26,708 nt of DNA. It comes from Lachnospiraceae bacterium (GTDB lineage Bacteria > Bacillota_A > Clostridia > Lachnospirales > Lachnospiraceae). The notes under the pieces are model-generated. The model worked only from the letters and a program-made list of their open reading frames with translations. It was not told where the DNA came from and did not search any database. Position 1 is the first letter of the stretch, and each line of letters opens with the position of its first letter. Location of the stretch: assembly GCA_017621115.1 (NCBI GenBank), contig JAGATU010000003.1, positions 1 to 26,708 of the forward strand, written 5' to 3'. Positions 8,564 to 16,906 of the stretch are shown piece by piece. The translations under genes and the position numbers were made by a program.

Positions 8564-8998
8564 TTATAAATTCGCTTTATTAAACTTCTCTTCACAGTAT
8601 AAACAGGGGTAGACTTCCTTGGCTTCATCGGCAAGGAAGAATACATGCGGAAGTTCCTGCTCAATGGAAGTGATGCAGCGCGGATTCTTGCAACGGAATA
8701 CATTGCGGATTTCTTTTGGAAGAATCAAATCTTTCTTAGCTACAATTTCTCCGTCTTTGATTACGTTTACCGTGATGTTGTGGTCAATTACGGCAAGTAC
8801 ATCCAAATCTAATAAATCGATGTCGCATTCTACTTTTAAAATATCTTTTTTGCCCATCTTATTGCTTTTGGCATTTTTGATGATGGCAACCGTACAGTCT
8901 AATTTATCAAGCTGGAGATGATGATAAATAGCAAGACTTTCACCGGCCTTTATATGATCCAAAACAAAACCTTCTTCAATTTTTCCTACATTTAACAT
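8564..8998 (-). CDS. pyrI: Aspartate carbamoyltransferase regulatory subunit
   Basis: Regulatory chain of class-B aspartate transcarbamoylase, 144 residues, a little shorter than the E. coli chain (about 153). The N-terminal allosteric domain (1-95) is expected to bind nucleotide effectors. The C-terminal zinc domain has all four cysteines: Cys103 and Cys108 (CKNPRC), Cys132 and Cys135 (CLYC). It pairs with the catalytic subunit encoded just upstream, 46 bases away on the same strand, so the two form one operon in the order pyrB-pyrI. The ATG at 8996-8998 follows AAGGTACAGG. The 3' end lies against a strong terminator. Confidence 0.96.
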   Translation of the reverse strand: MLNVGKIEEGFVLDHIKAGESLAIYHHLQLDKLDCTVAIIKNAKSNKMGKKDILKVECDIDLLDLDVLAVIDHNITVNVIKDGEIVAKKDLILPKEIRNVFRCKNPRCITSIEQELPHVFFLADEAKEVYPCLYCEEKFNKANL

Positions 8999-9044
8999 GG
9001 TTTTACCTGTACCTTTCTAAATGATTGTATCAAACAGGGACAAT

Positions 9045-9965
9045 TTATTGGCATTCCGGAAGTTCCAATAAGGTTGCGATAAGTGCCATTCTTACATAGA
9101 CTCCGTATTTGGCCTGCTTAAAGTATACGGCACGTTCATCATCATCCACCTCAACGGAAATCTCGTTTACTCGTGGGAGAGGATGGAGCACTAACATATC
9201 CTTGGATGCCAGTTCCATCTTTTCCTTTGTCAAAATATAGAAATCTTTTAAACGGATATAGTCTTCTTCGTTAAAGAAACGTTCACGCTGGACACGTGTC
9301 ATATAGAGTAAGTCTAATTCCGGAAGAACATCTTCCAAGCGGATAACTTCGCGGTAAGGAATGTTCTTTTCGTTTAACATTTCGGTAATATAATCCGGAA
9401 CTCGCAATTCCTCCGGTGAAATAAAGAGGAATGTTATATTTTCATATCTTGATAATGCATCGATTAAGGAATGAACGGTACGGCCGAATTTTAAATCACC
9501 GCAAAGACCGATTGTAAAGTTGCCCAATCTGCCTTTTAAAGAACGGATAGTTAAAAGGTCGGTTAATGTCTGTGTCGGATGCTGATGTCCGCCGTCTCCG
9601 GCGTTAATCACAGGAATTCCGGATTTGGAAGCGGCAACCATCGGAGCACCTTCTTTTGGGTGACGCATGGCGCATATGTCAGCATAACCGGAAATAACAC
9701 GGATGGTATCTGAAACACTTTCTCCCTTGGAAGCGGAAGAAGAGCCGGCATCCGAAAATCCTAAAACAGAGCCTCCTAAATTCAGCATGGCGGCTTCAAA
9801 ACTGAGTCTTGTACGGGTACTTGGCTCATAAAAGCAGGTAGCCAGTTTTTTTCCTTTACAGATCTCGGCGTATTTGGCAGGATTGTTTTCCATATCATTT
9901 GCCAAATCAAAAAGTTTGTCCAATTCTGCGGTGGTAAAGTCCAATGGATTTAATAAATGACGCAT
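9045..9965 (-). CDS. pyrB: Aspartate carbamoyltransferase catalytic subunit
   Basis: Condenses carbamoyl phosphate and aspartate to carbamoyl aspartate, the first committed step of pyrimidine synthesis. Length 306 residues, normal. The carbamoyl-phosphate site STRTR is at 49-53, the loop with HPKEGA and the [15 protein letters not shown] motif are intact, and [10 protein letters not shown] with the downstream [15 protein letters not shown] stretch (here [12 protein letters not shown]) is present. The start at 9963-9965 was chosen because AAAGGAA lies 8 bases upstream and [11 protein letters not shown] matches the family start; a longer frame to 10019 would run into a stem-loop. The gene lies downstream of the nitroreductase gene on the same strand, with a 41-base hairpin between. 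No strong promoter is visible in the 95-base gap (a TTGTAT/TTATTT pair at 17 bases is weak). Confidence 0.97.
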   Translation of the reverse strand: MRHLLNPLDFTTAELDKLFDLANDMENNPAKYAEICKGKKLATCFYEPSTRTRLSFEAAMLNLGGSVLGFSDAGSSSASKGESVSDTIRVISGYADICAMRHPKEGAPMVAASKSGIPVINAGDGGHQHPTQTLTDLLTIRSLKGRLGNFTIGLCGDLKFGRTVHSLIDALSRYENITFLFISPEELRVPDYITEMLNEKNIPYREVIRLEDVLPELDLLYMTRVQRERFFNEEDYIRLKDFYILTKEKMELASKDMLVLHPLPRVNEISVEVDDDERAVYFKQAKYGVYVRMALIATLLELPECQ

Positions 9966-10016
9966 TATAAAGATTCCTTTCTGGTAGTATTTTGAAATAA
10001 AGATTAAAGATTCAGA

Positions 10017-10057
10017 CATACAAAATCGAAGAGAAGAAACTTCCCTTCGATTGTATG
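10017..10057 (-). terminator. Long stem-loop between the nitroreductase and pyrB genes
   Basis: Positions 10017-10035 pair with 10041-10057 apart from a two-A bulge, with one G-U on the minus strand. It begins 3 bases after the nitroreductase stop. A clear U-tract follows only on the plus strand (five T at 10058-10062), so it may be a weak terminator, a processing site or an attenuator ahead of pyrB. Confidence 0.55.
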
Positions 10058-10060
10058 TTT

Positions 10061-10600
10061 TTACTTATAGGATAATAAATCTTCAACTGTCTTACGTCTT
10101 GGTGCTACAGGTGCTTCATCAGGATATCCGATTGGAATTAAAGCGATAACATCCCTGTCTTCCGGTACTTCCAAAAGTTCTGCAACTTTTGCAAAATCAA
10201 AAATACCAAGGATAACAGAACCGATACCCTTATCATATGCGGATAAGCAAAATGTCTGTGAAGCGACACCGGCATCATACATCTGCCAGCCTTCATTACG
10301 TGGAGTGGAATAGGAGCCGTCACGTTCAAAACCGGAACGATTCTTAATAATGGTAACAACTATAAGAACAGGAGCGGATTTGATAATAGCGGCGTTAGGA
10401 AGCCATTCTGTACAAGCCTGATCGGCAATAGCGTCTTTTAATTCACCTTCTACGGCAATATAACGTGCAATCTGGGAATGCTTCCAACTTGGAGCATAGG
10501 AGCTCTCTGCAACAATTTCTTCGATAATGCTGTGATCAATGGCATCAGATTTGAATTTGCGGATGCTTCTGCGTCCCATAATACATTCTTTTGCTGTCAT
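10061..10600 (-). CDS. Nitroreductase-family FMN protein
   Basis: A 179-residue member of the nitroreductase superfamily, short form; these are usually FMN-dependent homodimers that reduce nitro compounds, quinones or flavins with NAD(P)H. Visible features are the N-terminal RRSIRKF (10-16, FMN phosphate contacts), [11 protein letters not shown] (a variant of the usual APSxxNxQ), the internal [26 protein letters not shown] region and the C-terminal [10 protein letters not shown] followed by RRKTVEDLL. It has no membrane segment. The start at 10598-10600 has AGGAGG upstream (8-base gap); the upstream extension would overlap the promoter. It has its own consensus promoter. The physiological substrate is not predictable. 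Confidence 0.93.
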   Translation of the reverse strand: MTAKECIMGRRSIRKFKSDAIDHSIIEEIVAESSYAPSWKHSQIARYIAVEGELKDAIADQACTEWLPNAAIIKSAPVLIVVTIIKNRSGFERDGSYSTPRNEGWQMYDAGVASQTFCLSAYDKGIGSVILGIFDFAKVAELLEVPEDRDVIALIPIGYPDEAPVAPRRKTVEDLLSYK

Positions 10601-10637
10601 AAAAACGCCTCCTAAAACTATTCTTTTCTCTTGCGAC

Positions 10638-10666
10638 ATTATACCATGAGGACGGTTTGCTTTCAA
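10638..10666 (-). promoter_or_regulatory. Sigma-A promoter of the nitroreductase gene
   Basis: Minus-strand TTGAAA (plus 10661-10666), 17 bases, then TATAAT (plus 10638-10643) with an extended TGG just before it. This is one of the strongest promoters in the window. Confidence 0.85.
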
Positions 10667-10699
10667 TGAAATTTTTGTTGGAAAAAGAGATATTTTTGA

Positions 10700-10727
10700 T
10701 TGCTTTATTTATATAAAAAGGTATAAT
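10700..10727 (+). promoter_or_regulatory. Probable promoter of the PH-domain gene
   Basis: A TTGCTT -35 (10700-10705), a 16-base A/T-rich spacer and a TATAAT -10 (10722-10727). The start codon follows about 60 bases later. Confidence 0.6.
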
Positions 10728-10788
10728 AATAGTAATTTGAAATATAGCAATGAGGGGTATTATTTACTTAAGAAAGCGGGGAATAATT

Positions 10789-11166
10789 ATGATAGAATTT
10801 GTGGAACGTAAAAGATGGCTGTTTTTCGGACTTCCGTTTACATTTACAAAGTATACAATATCAGATGATTTAATCACAATTGACAGTGGCCTGTTTAAAA
10901 CAGTACAGAATGACTGCTATATGTATAAAGTGCAGGATGTTGTGCTTACGGTCACCCTGATTGAAAGATTATTTAAGCTTGGTACCATCAAGTGCCATAC
11001 GGGTGATACAACCAATCCGACACTGGTTATCGAACATGTCAGAAATGCAAAGGCAATCAAAGATTTTATTCTGGAGATATCCGAACAGGCAAGATTAAAG
11101 AGAAGAACACTGAATACACTGGATATCGGCACCGGTGAGATGGACGAAGTGGATTTGGCAGATTAA
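10789..11166 (+). CDS. Bacterial PH-domain protein
   Basis: A small, apparently soluble protein of 125 residues that looks like a bacterial pleckstrin-homology (YdbS/DUF304-like) domain: a strand-rich first half (WLFFGLPFTFTKYTISDDLITIDSGLF) and TVTLIERLFKLGTIKC, then a C-terminal helix (AKAIKDFILEISEQARLKRR). Unlike many YdbS relatives it has no obvious membrane helices. The start at ATG 10789 is supported by GCGGGGA upstream; the open frame begins 39 bases earlier without a site. It is monocistronic between its own promoter and a terminator. Function unknown; related domains are often attached to membrane proteins. Confidence 0.75.
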   Translation: MIEFVERKRWLFFGLPFTFTKYTISDDLITIDSGLFKTVQNDCYMYKVQDVVLTVTLIERLFKLGTIKCHTGDTTNPTLVIEHVRNAKAIKDFILEISEQARLKRRTLNTLDIGTGEMDEVDLAD

Positions 11167-11180
11167 TATTATACAGACAG

Positions 11181-11208
11181 GAGCGATACGGGTGGGCTCG
11201 TATCGCTC
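11181..11208. terminator. Terminator between the PH-domain and CmpB-like genes
   Basis: Perfect 10-bp stem GAGCGATACG / CGTATCGCTC (11181-11190 with 11199-11208), then TTTATGCTTTTT on the plus strand. On the minus strand it starts 1 base after the convergent stop. Confidence 0.85.
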
Positions 11209-11209
11209 T

Positions 11210-11644
11210 TTATGCTTTTTGCTTCAGGTTATTTTTTTGCAGGAATTTTTCATATAAAAGGCCTGTGCAGAACCAGTAGGGGGCAAAGTCAAGCCGAATC
11301 ACCTTTTTATATTGATATTTAGCATCGGAATAGTCCCAGGGACAGCAATTATGTCTGGTTAAAAACAGACCTGATACAAGTTCCGTCAGGTAAATCATAT
11401 TCATATATAAAAATCCCCTCACCGGCCATGCCAGTTTCTTAATAAGGGGATAGATCGGTTTAAACAAACATGCGGCACCGTAGATTGGAAACATAAGTAT
11501 GCTTGTCTTGCCCATGAGGGCAGGATTATTACCCGGACCTTTTGACAGGGAGGTAAACAAAATTTCCAGGCACCATCCTAAAATGCCGCATCGGATATAG
11601 TTTTGGGTTAGTGTTTTAACAGATGTTGTCAAATTGTTTTTCAT
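11210..11644 (-). CDS. Putative ABC-transporter type IV (CmpB-like) membrane protein
   Basis: A 144-residue membrane protein resembling the putative ABC-transporter type IV family (CmpB-like, formerly DUF1113). It has RCGILGWCLEILFTSL near the N-terminus, MFPIYGAACLFKPIYPLI, and MIYLTELVSGLF before WDYSD, the typical order for the family; about four hydrophobic segments. Its role is unknown. The start is uncertain: the ATG at 11642-11644 gives MKNNLTT but has no ribosome binding site, and the only longer option is a TTG at 11702-11704, also without one. It diverges from folC across 83 bases in which I see no convincing promoter on either strand. Confidence 0.75.
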   Translation of the reverse strand: MKNNLTTSVKTLTQNYIRCGILGWCLEILFTSLSKGPGNNPALMGKTSILMFPIYGAACLFKPIYPLIKKLAWPVRGFLYMNMIYLTELVSGLFLTRHNCCPWDYSDAKYQYKKVIRLDFAPYWFCTGLLYEKFLQKNNLKQKA

Positions 11645-11727
11645 GATAATAGTATTGGACAATTGCAGATTGTTTATGCATTTTTTTACAGATTTTTTTG
11701 ACAATAAGAAAGAGAAGATAAAGATTT

Positions 11728-13059
11728 ATGAAATACGAAGATGCAATTACTTTTATAGAAGAGTGCAATTTGCTTGGGAGTATACCGGGACTGGATTCCA
11801 TCCGGGTGCTGACCGGAGCATTGGGCAATCCGCAGGATGAACTTAAGTTTATTCATGTAGCGGGGACCAACGGCAAGGGCTCGGTTTCTTCCTTTATAGG
11901 AACTGTTTTGCAATGTAGCGGATATAAAGTAGGACGGTATATTTCACCGACTATTTATACTTACCGTGAGCGCTTTCAAGTTAACGGCAGGATGATTGGC
12001 AAAAAAGAACTCGGCGAAGAGATGGCAATCATAAAAGAAGCCTGCGATACATTGGTAGCACAGGGAAAACCACATCCGACATCATTTGAAATCGAAACGG
12101 CGCTTGCGTTTCATTATTTCCATAAGAAACAATGTGACATTGTTGTTCTTGAGACCGGAATGGGCGGGACTCTGGATGCCACCAATATTATTAAGAATCC
12201 GTTACTTTGCGTGCTGACTTCCATCAGCATGGACCATATGCAGTATCTGGGGGAGACTCTGACAGACATAGCAAGGAATAAATGCGGAATTATCAAAGAG
12301 GGATGTACCGTAATAAGTACTATGCAGGATGAAGAAGCGGAACTGGTGATAAAGGAGACCTGTGCGCAAAAGAAGTCCCGGCTTATTTTTGCAGATGCAT
12401 CTTTAGCCGAATACATTTACCTTGGCAAAAAGGGAAGCCCGTCCCTTCAAAAACAGGCTTTTGTTTTTGAGAAAGAGCAGTACGAAATATCCCTTCTCGG
12501 TAAATATCAGATTGAGAATGCGGTAATTGCTCTTAAGGCGATAGAAGAACTTCGGGCAATAGGTTATGGGAAGATAACGGACGGAAAGATAAAAAAAGGA
12601 CTTATTGAGACACAGTGGAAAGGGCGTTTTACCCTTATTGCAGATAAGCCGTATTTTGTGGTGGATGGTGCCCATAACGTGGCGGCCGCCAAAAAACTGG
12701 TGCATAGTATGCAGTTTTATTTTACAAACCGTAAGATTGTATATATAATGGGGATGTTCAGAGATAAAGAATATGAAAAGGTAATTCAGATTACGGCACC
12801 GCTTGCATCCCAGATTATTACGGTTGCCACACCCGGCAATCCGAGAGCATTGCCTGCGGTGGAACTGGCACACGCAGTCAGCAAAGTGAATCCGCATGTT
12901 ACGAGCGCGGACAGTTTGGAAGAAGCGGTTGAGATGAGTTATCTTTTTGCAGATAAAGAGTCGGTTATTGTCGGATTCGGTTCTCTTTCTTTTTTGGGAG
13001 ATTTGATGAACATTGTAGAGAATAACCGTACAGTTAGGAGTGATACACATGGTAAATAA
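11728..13059 (+). CDS. folC: Dihydrofolate synthase / folylpolyglutamate synthase
   Basis: Adds glutamate to dihydropteroate and extends the polyglutamate tail; ATP-dependent Mur-ligase-like enzyme, cytosolic. Length 443 residues, normal. The P-loop GTNGKGS is at 46-52, followed by the typical [15 protein letters not shown] stretch, [22 protein letters not shown] and, in the C-terminal domain, DGAHN near residue 313. GAGAAG about 12 bases before the ATG is a weak ribosome binding site. It is the first gene of the folate operon, and its last 11 bases overlap the start of folE, which suggests translational coupling. Confidence 0.96.
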   Translation: MKYEDAITFIEECNLLGSIPGLDSIRVLTGALGNPQDELKFIHVAGTNGKGSVSSFIGTVLQCSGYKVGRYISPTIYTYRERFQVNGRMIGKKELGEEMAIIKEACDTLVAQGKPHPTSFEIETALAFHYFHKKQCDIVVLETGMGGTLDATNIIKNPLLCVLTSISMDHMQYLGETLTDIARNKCGIIKEGCTVISTMQDEEAELVIKETCAQKKSRLIFADASLAEYIYLGKKGSPSLQKQAFVFEKEQYEISLLGKYQIENAVIALKAIEELRAIGYGKITDGKIKKGLIETQWKGRFTLIADKPYFVVDGAHNVAAAKKLVHSMQFYFTNRKIVYIMGMFRDKEYEKVIQITAPLASQIITVATPGNPRALPAVELAHAVSKVNPHVTSADSLEEAVEMSYLFADKESVIVGFGSLSFLGDLMNIVENNRTVRSDTHGK

Positions 13060-13606
13060 GGCAAAAATCGAAGAAGCGGTAACCATGATATTGGAAGCAA
13101 TCGGTGAGGATGTTACAAGAGAAGGTCTTGTTGAGACACCGGCCCGTATAGCCCGTATGTATGAAGAAATTTTTTCAGGTGTGGATGAGTCCTGTGAAGA
13201 ATTGATGGCAAAACGTTTCCATGAACCCAATAATGATATGGTACTGGAAAAGGATATTGTATTTTATTCCATGTGTGAGCATCATTTATTACCATTCTTC
13301 GGGAAAGTGCATGTGGCATATGTTCCGAATGGCGAAGTTGTCGGCTTAAGCAAGCTTGCAAGAACCGTTGATGTATATGCAAAGCGTCCTCAATTGCAGG
13401 AGAGAATGACCAATCAGATTGCCGATGCCATCATGGAGCAGTTGGGAGCCAAAGGAGCCATGGTTATGATTGAGGCAGAGCATATGTGTATGACCATGCG
13501 TGGAATTAAGAAGCCGGGAAGTAAAACCGTTACCTGTGTAAAGCGTGGTAAATTTGAAAAAGACGATGCACTTGTGCATGATTTTTACCGTATGTTACAG
13601 CAGTAG
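13049..13606 (+). CDS. folE: GTP cyclohydrolase I
   Basis: Converts GTP to 7,8-dihydroneopterin triphosphate, the first pterin step of folate synthesis. Length 185 residues (type IA). Zinc ligands Cys76, His79 and Cys147 have the same spacing as E. coli Cys110, His113 and Cys181, within [10 protein letters not shown] and HMCMTMRG. The substrate-binding GLSKLAR and RPQLQERM motifs are present. ATG 13049 is chosen over GTG 13040 because AGGAG at 13036-13040 is 8 bases before it. The gene overlaps folC by 11 bases and is followed 9 bases later by the HD gene. Confidence 0.98.
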   Translation: MVNKAKIEEAVTMILEAIGEDVTREGLVETPARIARMYEEIFSGVDESCEELMAKRFHEPNNDMVLEKDIVFYSMCEHHLLPFFGKVHVAYVPNGEVVGLSKLARTVDVYAKRPQLQERMTNQIADAIMEQLGAKGAMVMIEAEHMCMTMRGIKKPGSKTVTCVKRGKFEKDDALVHDFYRMLQQ

Positions 13607-13615
13607 GAGTTTGGG

Positions 13616-14101
13616 ATGGACAGAATTAACCGGATTTTAAAACATCCGCTTTTTACAGAATGTGTGAAACTAAATGAAATGGCAGAAGCTAATCGCAGCT
13701 TCTGCCATCATGATATGGAGCACTTGTGTGCGGTTGCCCGTATTGCCATGTTGCTTAATCTGGAAGAAAATGCCGGATTATCCAAGGAGTTGCTATATGG
13801 TGCTGCATTTTTACATGATTGCGGACGATATAAGCAATATGAGGACGGAACACCGCATGATACAGCAAGTGCAGAACTGGCTGCAAATATTTTGCCTGAA
13901 TGCGGATACTCAAAAGAGGAGACTGAACTTATTATTGATGCTATTTCTTCCCATAGAAGAAGTTCTTCGGATAAGAGGAAAGAGGCGTTGGCAGATATTT
14001 TGTACCGTGCCGATAAATTAAGCAGGAATTGCCGGTTTTGTAAGGCATATCAGGAATGTAACTGGCCTGCAAAGTTGAAAGAGCAAAGTTTCTATTATTA
14101 G
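13616..14101 (+). CDS. HD-domain phosphohydrolase in the folate operon
   Basis: A 161-residue HD-superfamily protein. The metal ligands are in place: His31/His32 in CHHDMEHL, His67-Asp68 in FLHDCGRY, and Asp133 in RADKLSR, so it is probably an active divalent-metal phosphohydrolase. The C-terminal part has a cysteine motif, Cys139, Cys142 and Cys148 (CRFCKAYQEC), that could bind metal or stabilise the fold. TAGGAG overlapping the folE stop serves as the ribosome binding site. It lies between folE and folP, transcribed in the same direction with gaps of 9 and 27 bases. The position suggests a role in pterin metabolism, possibly on dihydroneopterin triphosphate or monophosphate; this is inference. 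A general nucleotide phosphohydrolase is the alternative. Confidence 0.88.
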   Translation: MDRINRILKHPLFTECVKLNEMAEANRSFCHHDMEHLCAVARIAMLLNLEENAGLSKELLYGAAFLHDCGRYKQYEDGTPHDTASAELAANILPECGYSKEETELIIDAISSHRRSSSDKRKEALADILYRADKLSRNCRFCKAYQECNWPAKLKEQSFYY

Positions 14102-14128
14102 TGTTTTGGAAAAAGGTGGGGATTTGAT

Positions 14129-14938
14129 ATGCAAATCGGAAACAGGAATTTTGAAATCGGGAACCATACCTATGTAATGGGAATATTGAATGTAACACCC
14201 GATTCATTTTCGGATGGCGGACAGTATAATAATATGGATACCGTGCTTTTCAGGGTTGAAGAAATGATAAAAGAAGGTGCGGATATTATTGATGTTGGCG
14301 GCGAGTCCACAAGACCGGGATATGAACAGATATCCGCGGACGAAGAAATTGACCGTGTGGTTCCCGTGATAGAACAGATTAAAGAACGCTTTGACATACC
14401 GGTTTCGCTGGACACTTACAAGGCAACTGTAGCAAAAGCAGGAATTGTAGCCGGAGCGGATCTAATCAATGATATTTGGGGATTAAAATATGACGAATGC
14501 ATGGCAGAAGTGATTGCCGGAGCGGATGTGCCATGTTGTCTTATGCATAACCGAAAAGAACCGACTTATCAGAATTTTATACAGGATGTGATGGCGGATT
14601 TGAAAGAGTCTGTTCAACTGGCTCAAAAGGCAGGAATCAAACAGGATAAGATTATAACAGATCCGGGAATCGGATTTGCCAAATCCTATGAGCAGAATTT
14701 ATTGCTATTACAAAAATTGGAAGTTCTAAAAAGTCTCGGATGTCCTGTGTTGCTTGGAACTTCGCGTAAGTCTGTTATCGGACTTACTTTGGATTTGCCT
14801 GCCCATCAGAGAATAAACGGAACGATTGCTACTACGGTTTTGGGTGTTGTGAAGGGATGTTCGTTTGTGCGTGTCCATGATATAAAGGAAAATGTACAGG
14901 CAATTAAGATGGCGGAAGCAATTCTGCAGGCAGTCTGA
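14129..14938 (+). CDS. folP: Dihydropteroate synthase
   Basis: Joins 6-hydroxymethyl-dihydropterin pyrophosphate with p-aminobenzoate to form dihydropteroate; the sulfonamide target. Length 269 residues, normal TIM-barrel enzyme. Motifs: MGILNVTPDSFSDGG (17-31), DVGGESTRPGY (55-65), DPGIGFAKS and LGTSRKSVIG in the middle and C-terminal part. The start has AAGGTGGGG upstream at the usual distance. It follows the HD gene by 27 bases and precedes the folB-folK fusion by 23. No residues of known sulfonamide-resistance type stand out from reading alone. Confidence 0.98.
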   Translation: MQIGNRNFEIGNHTYVMGILNVTPDSFSDGGQYNNMDTVLFRVEEMIKEGADIIDVGGESTRPGYEQISADEEIDRVVPVIEQIKERFDIPVSLDTYKATVAKAGIVAGADLINDIWGLKYDECMAEVIAGADVPCCLMHNRKEPTYQNFIQDVMADLKESVQLAQKAGIKQDKIITDPGIGFAKSYEQNLLLLQKLEVLKSLGCPVLLGTSRKSVIGLTLDLPAHQRINGTIATTVLGVVKGCSFVRVHDIKENVQAIKMAEAILQAV

Positions 14939-14961
14939 TATAACCTGTAAAGGGGTGGATT

Positions 14962-15783
14962 ATGATAAAATACGATGAAATACGGATTGATGAACTTGAG
15001 ATATTTGCGCATCATGGTGTGTATGATTTTGAAACGGAAAATGGACAGAAATTCTACGTGAATGCTATATTGTACACTGATACCCATAAGGCCGGAGTGA
15101 CGGACGAACTTACGGATTCCACAAATTATGGGGAAGTATGCTCGTATATAACGGATTTTCTGACTCAGAATACTTATAAGTTATTAGAAGCGGCGGCAGA
15201 ACAATTGGCAGAAGCAATTTTGCAGACATTTCCGCTTGTAAAGGGTATTTCCCTTGAAATACGTAAACCACAGGCGCCGATAGGACTTCCTTTTGGTTCG
15301 GTTTCCGTTAAGATTGAACGTTTTTGGCATACTGCATATATAGCCCTCGGTTCCAATATGGGAGAAAAGGAAAAGTATCTGGATATGGCACTTGCACAAT
15401 TTGCAGCAAATTCCAAAATACATCTTATAAAAACAGCTTCCTACATTACGACAGAACCGTATGGCGGCGTGGAACAGGATTCGTTTATTAACAGCATTTG
15501 TAAAGTAGAAACCTTATATTCCCCATATGCATTACTTGATGAACTGCATCGTATTGAACAACTTGCTGACCGTAAACGTGAGATTCATTGGGGACCGCGT
15601 ACGCTGGATTTGGATATCATTTATTATGATGATTTGGTTATGGCAGAAGATGATTTGATTATTCCGCATGCCGATATGGAAAACAGGACATTTGTATTAG
15701 AACCGTTATGTGAGATAGCGCCGTATCTGCGGCATCCGGTAACCGGACTTACTACCAAACAAATGCTTGCTGAATTAATATAA
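14962..15783 (+). CDS. folBK: Dihydroneopterin aldolase / HPPK fusion
   Basis: Fused enzyme of 273 residues. Residues 1-120 are dihydroneopterin aldolase (FolB): HHGVYDFE with Glu24, DSTNYGE, and the Lys102 of KPQAPI. Residues 124-273 are 6-hydroxymethyl-dihydropterin pyrophosphokinase (FolK): YIALGSNMG, TEPYGGVEQDSFINS, and REIHWGPRTLDLDIIYYDD with the Mg-binding Asp216 and Asp218. It therefore carries out two successive steps, dihydroneopterin to hydroxymethyl-dihydropterin and then its diphosphate, the substrate of FolP. The joint is short (about four residues). GTAAAGGGGTGG precedes the ATG. Last gene of the operon, closed by a 16-bp terminator. Confidence 0.97.
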   Translation: MIKYDEIRIDELEIFAHHGVYDFETENGQKFYVNAILYTDTHKAGVTDELTDSTNYGEVCSYITDFLTQNTYKLLEAAAEQLAEAILQTFPLVKGISLEIRKPQAPIGLPFGSVSVKIERFWHTAYIALGSNMGEKEKYLDMALAQFAANSKIHLIKTASYITTEPYGGVEQDSFINSICKVETLYSPYALLDELHRIEQLADRKREIHWGPRTLDLDIIYYDDLVMAEDDLIIPHADMENRTFVLEPLCEIAPYLRHPVTGLTTKQMLAELI

Positions 15784-15805
15784 CAAGTGAATAGTTTTAA
15801 TAGGA

Positions 15806-15846
15806 AAAGGCGTAGTGCATATGGTTATCTTATGCATTACGCCTTT
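15806..15846. terminator. Bidirectional terminator after the folate operon
   Basis: A 16-bp stem (15806-15821 with 15831-15846, one G-T pair) around a 9-base loop. It ends in TTT on the plus strand and has four A on the left arm, so it can serve both the folate operon and the convergent DUF5050 gene. Confidence 0.88.
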
Positions 15847-15856
15847 ACTATATTAA

Positions 15857-16870
15857 TTAATCACTCATAATCGGCATCCATACTTCGGGAGCAACCGGAC
15901 CGTAGGTAGACTGGTGATAAACCGGTGTTTTCTTGGCAAATTCATTAAAATATGCATATTGAGAAGTAATATTAACCGATTCAAAAACCCCTTCTTTGAT
16001 GATTTCATCATTGCTTCCGTCAATATAGATTCTCTTCAGTGCCGGAGATGTGGCAGAATTTTTCTGGTAATAGATTACATTACCGTACACATTAAAGAAA
16101 TCGATACGATCATTGGTCAGAACCTGTTCTTCGCCTGAGGAAAGATTGTAGCGATGCAATTCATAATTGCTGCGTAAATCCATGAAATATATGTAACCGT
16201 CCTGATAAACCGGATTCCAAATCGGTTTTTCCCATATCAGCGTGGAAGTATTGGTAAGGGTATCCAAGGCGTATAAATAATGATCTTCATCATTGCCGGC
16301 ATAGTAAATAGTAGTGCCGGATACACTTGCCGGAGTTACCATGGAGTAAAGAAGAGGAGTGGACTCTTTACTGTCAATAGGTGTTACATCAAGATAGGCA
16401 CCGGTTTCCACCTCGTAGTGTTGGAAATACAGATTATTGCCACACAATGCAAGGATTCCGACAGGGTCTTTGGTATAGCAATAGGTACGGTCACCTGATA
16501 AATTACAACGGTACATGCCGGTTGTATTACGGATATATCCAAGTCCGGAACCGTCCGCAGAACCGGTCTGTGAGTAATAGATACGCTTGTAATCGGCATT
16601 GATGGAAGCTACACCCACATCGTTAAGTCTCTTAAGATCTGTCTCATCCGGATTCATGGAATATAAAACATTATGGTCATAGGGATTGGAAAAATAAACC
16701 TTTCCGTTGCTTTCGCAATAGAGTCCCTTATTGTTCAGATTACCCGCGGTATTACCGATTTGAGTACTTTCATTTGGGGTAACACGGTTAAGAAAGAAAT
16801 TAGCAACCAAAAGGAGGATTAAGATTAGAGCAATAAACATTGTTGTTAAAAATACTTTGAGTTTTGACAA
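15857..16870 (-). CDS. DUF5050-like protein, membrane-anchored, TTG start
   Basis: A 337-residue protein with one N-terminal hydrophobic segment (about residues 8-30) and a long extracellular part built of strand-rich repeats such as NGKVYFSNP, NNLYFQHY, GTTIYYAG, DGYIYFMD and GNVIYYQK. These look like blades of a DUF5050-type beta-propeller. No enzyme motif is visible, and the function is unknown; ligand binding or cell-surface sensing is possible. The start is TTG at 16868-16870, behind AAAGGAGGT with a 7-base gap; the earlier in-frame start at 16957 lies upstream of the promoter, and the first ATG downstream falls inside the membrane segment. Its promoter is near consensus. It is monocistronic and convergent with the folate operon. 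Confidence 0.82.
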   Translation of the reverse strand: MSKLKVFLTTMFIALILILLLVANFFLNRVTPNESTQIGNTAGNLNNKGLYCESNGKVYFSNPYDHNVLYSMNPDETDLKRLNDVGVASINADYKRIYYSQTGSADGSGLGYIRNTTGMYRCNLSGDRTYCYTKDPVGILALCGNNLYFQHYEVETGAYLDVTPIDSKESTPLLYSMVTPASVSGTTIYYAGNDEDHYLYALDTLTNTSTLIWEKPIWNPVYQDGYIYFMDLRSNYELHRYNLSSGEEQVLTNDRIDFFNVYGNVIYYQKNSATSPALKRIYIDGSNDEIIKEGVFESVNITSQYAYFNEFAKKTPVYHQSTYGPVAPEVWMPIMSD

Positions 16871-16877
16871 ATATTCT

Positions 16878-16886
16878 ACCTCCTTT
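16878..16886 (-). promoter_or_regulatory. Ribosome binding site that fixes a TTG start
   Basis: Minus-strand AAAGGAGGT ends 7 bases before TTG at 16868-16870. It is the best Shine-Dalgarno match in the region and there is no ATG at the right distance, so the DUF5050 gene very likely begins at TTG. Confidence 0.85.
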
Positions 16887-16906
16887 ATTTTTATATTTAT
16901 AAATAC

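Noticed and set aside
9965..10019. Extended pyrB start at 10019
   Set aside because: The extra 18 residues do not match the family, run into the stem-loop, and a good ribosome binding site supports the start at 9965.
12403..13230. A 275-codon minus-strand frame across the folC/folE junction
   Set aside because: Lies opposite two strongly conserved genes, has an unusual His/Cys/Arg-rich composition and no domain features.
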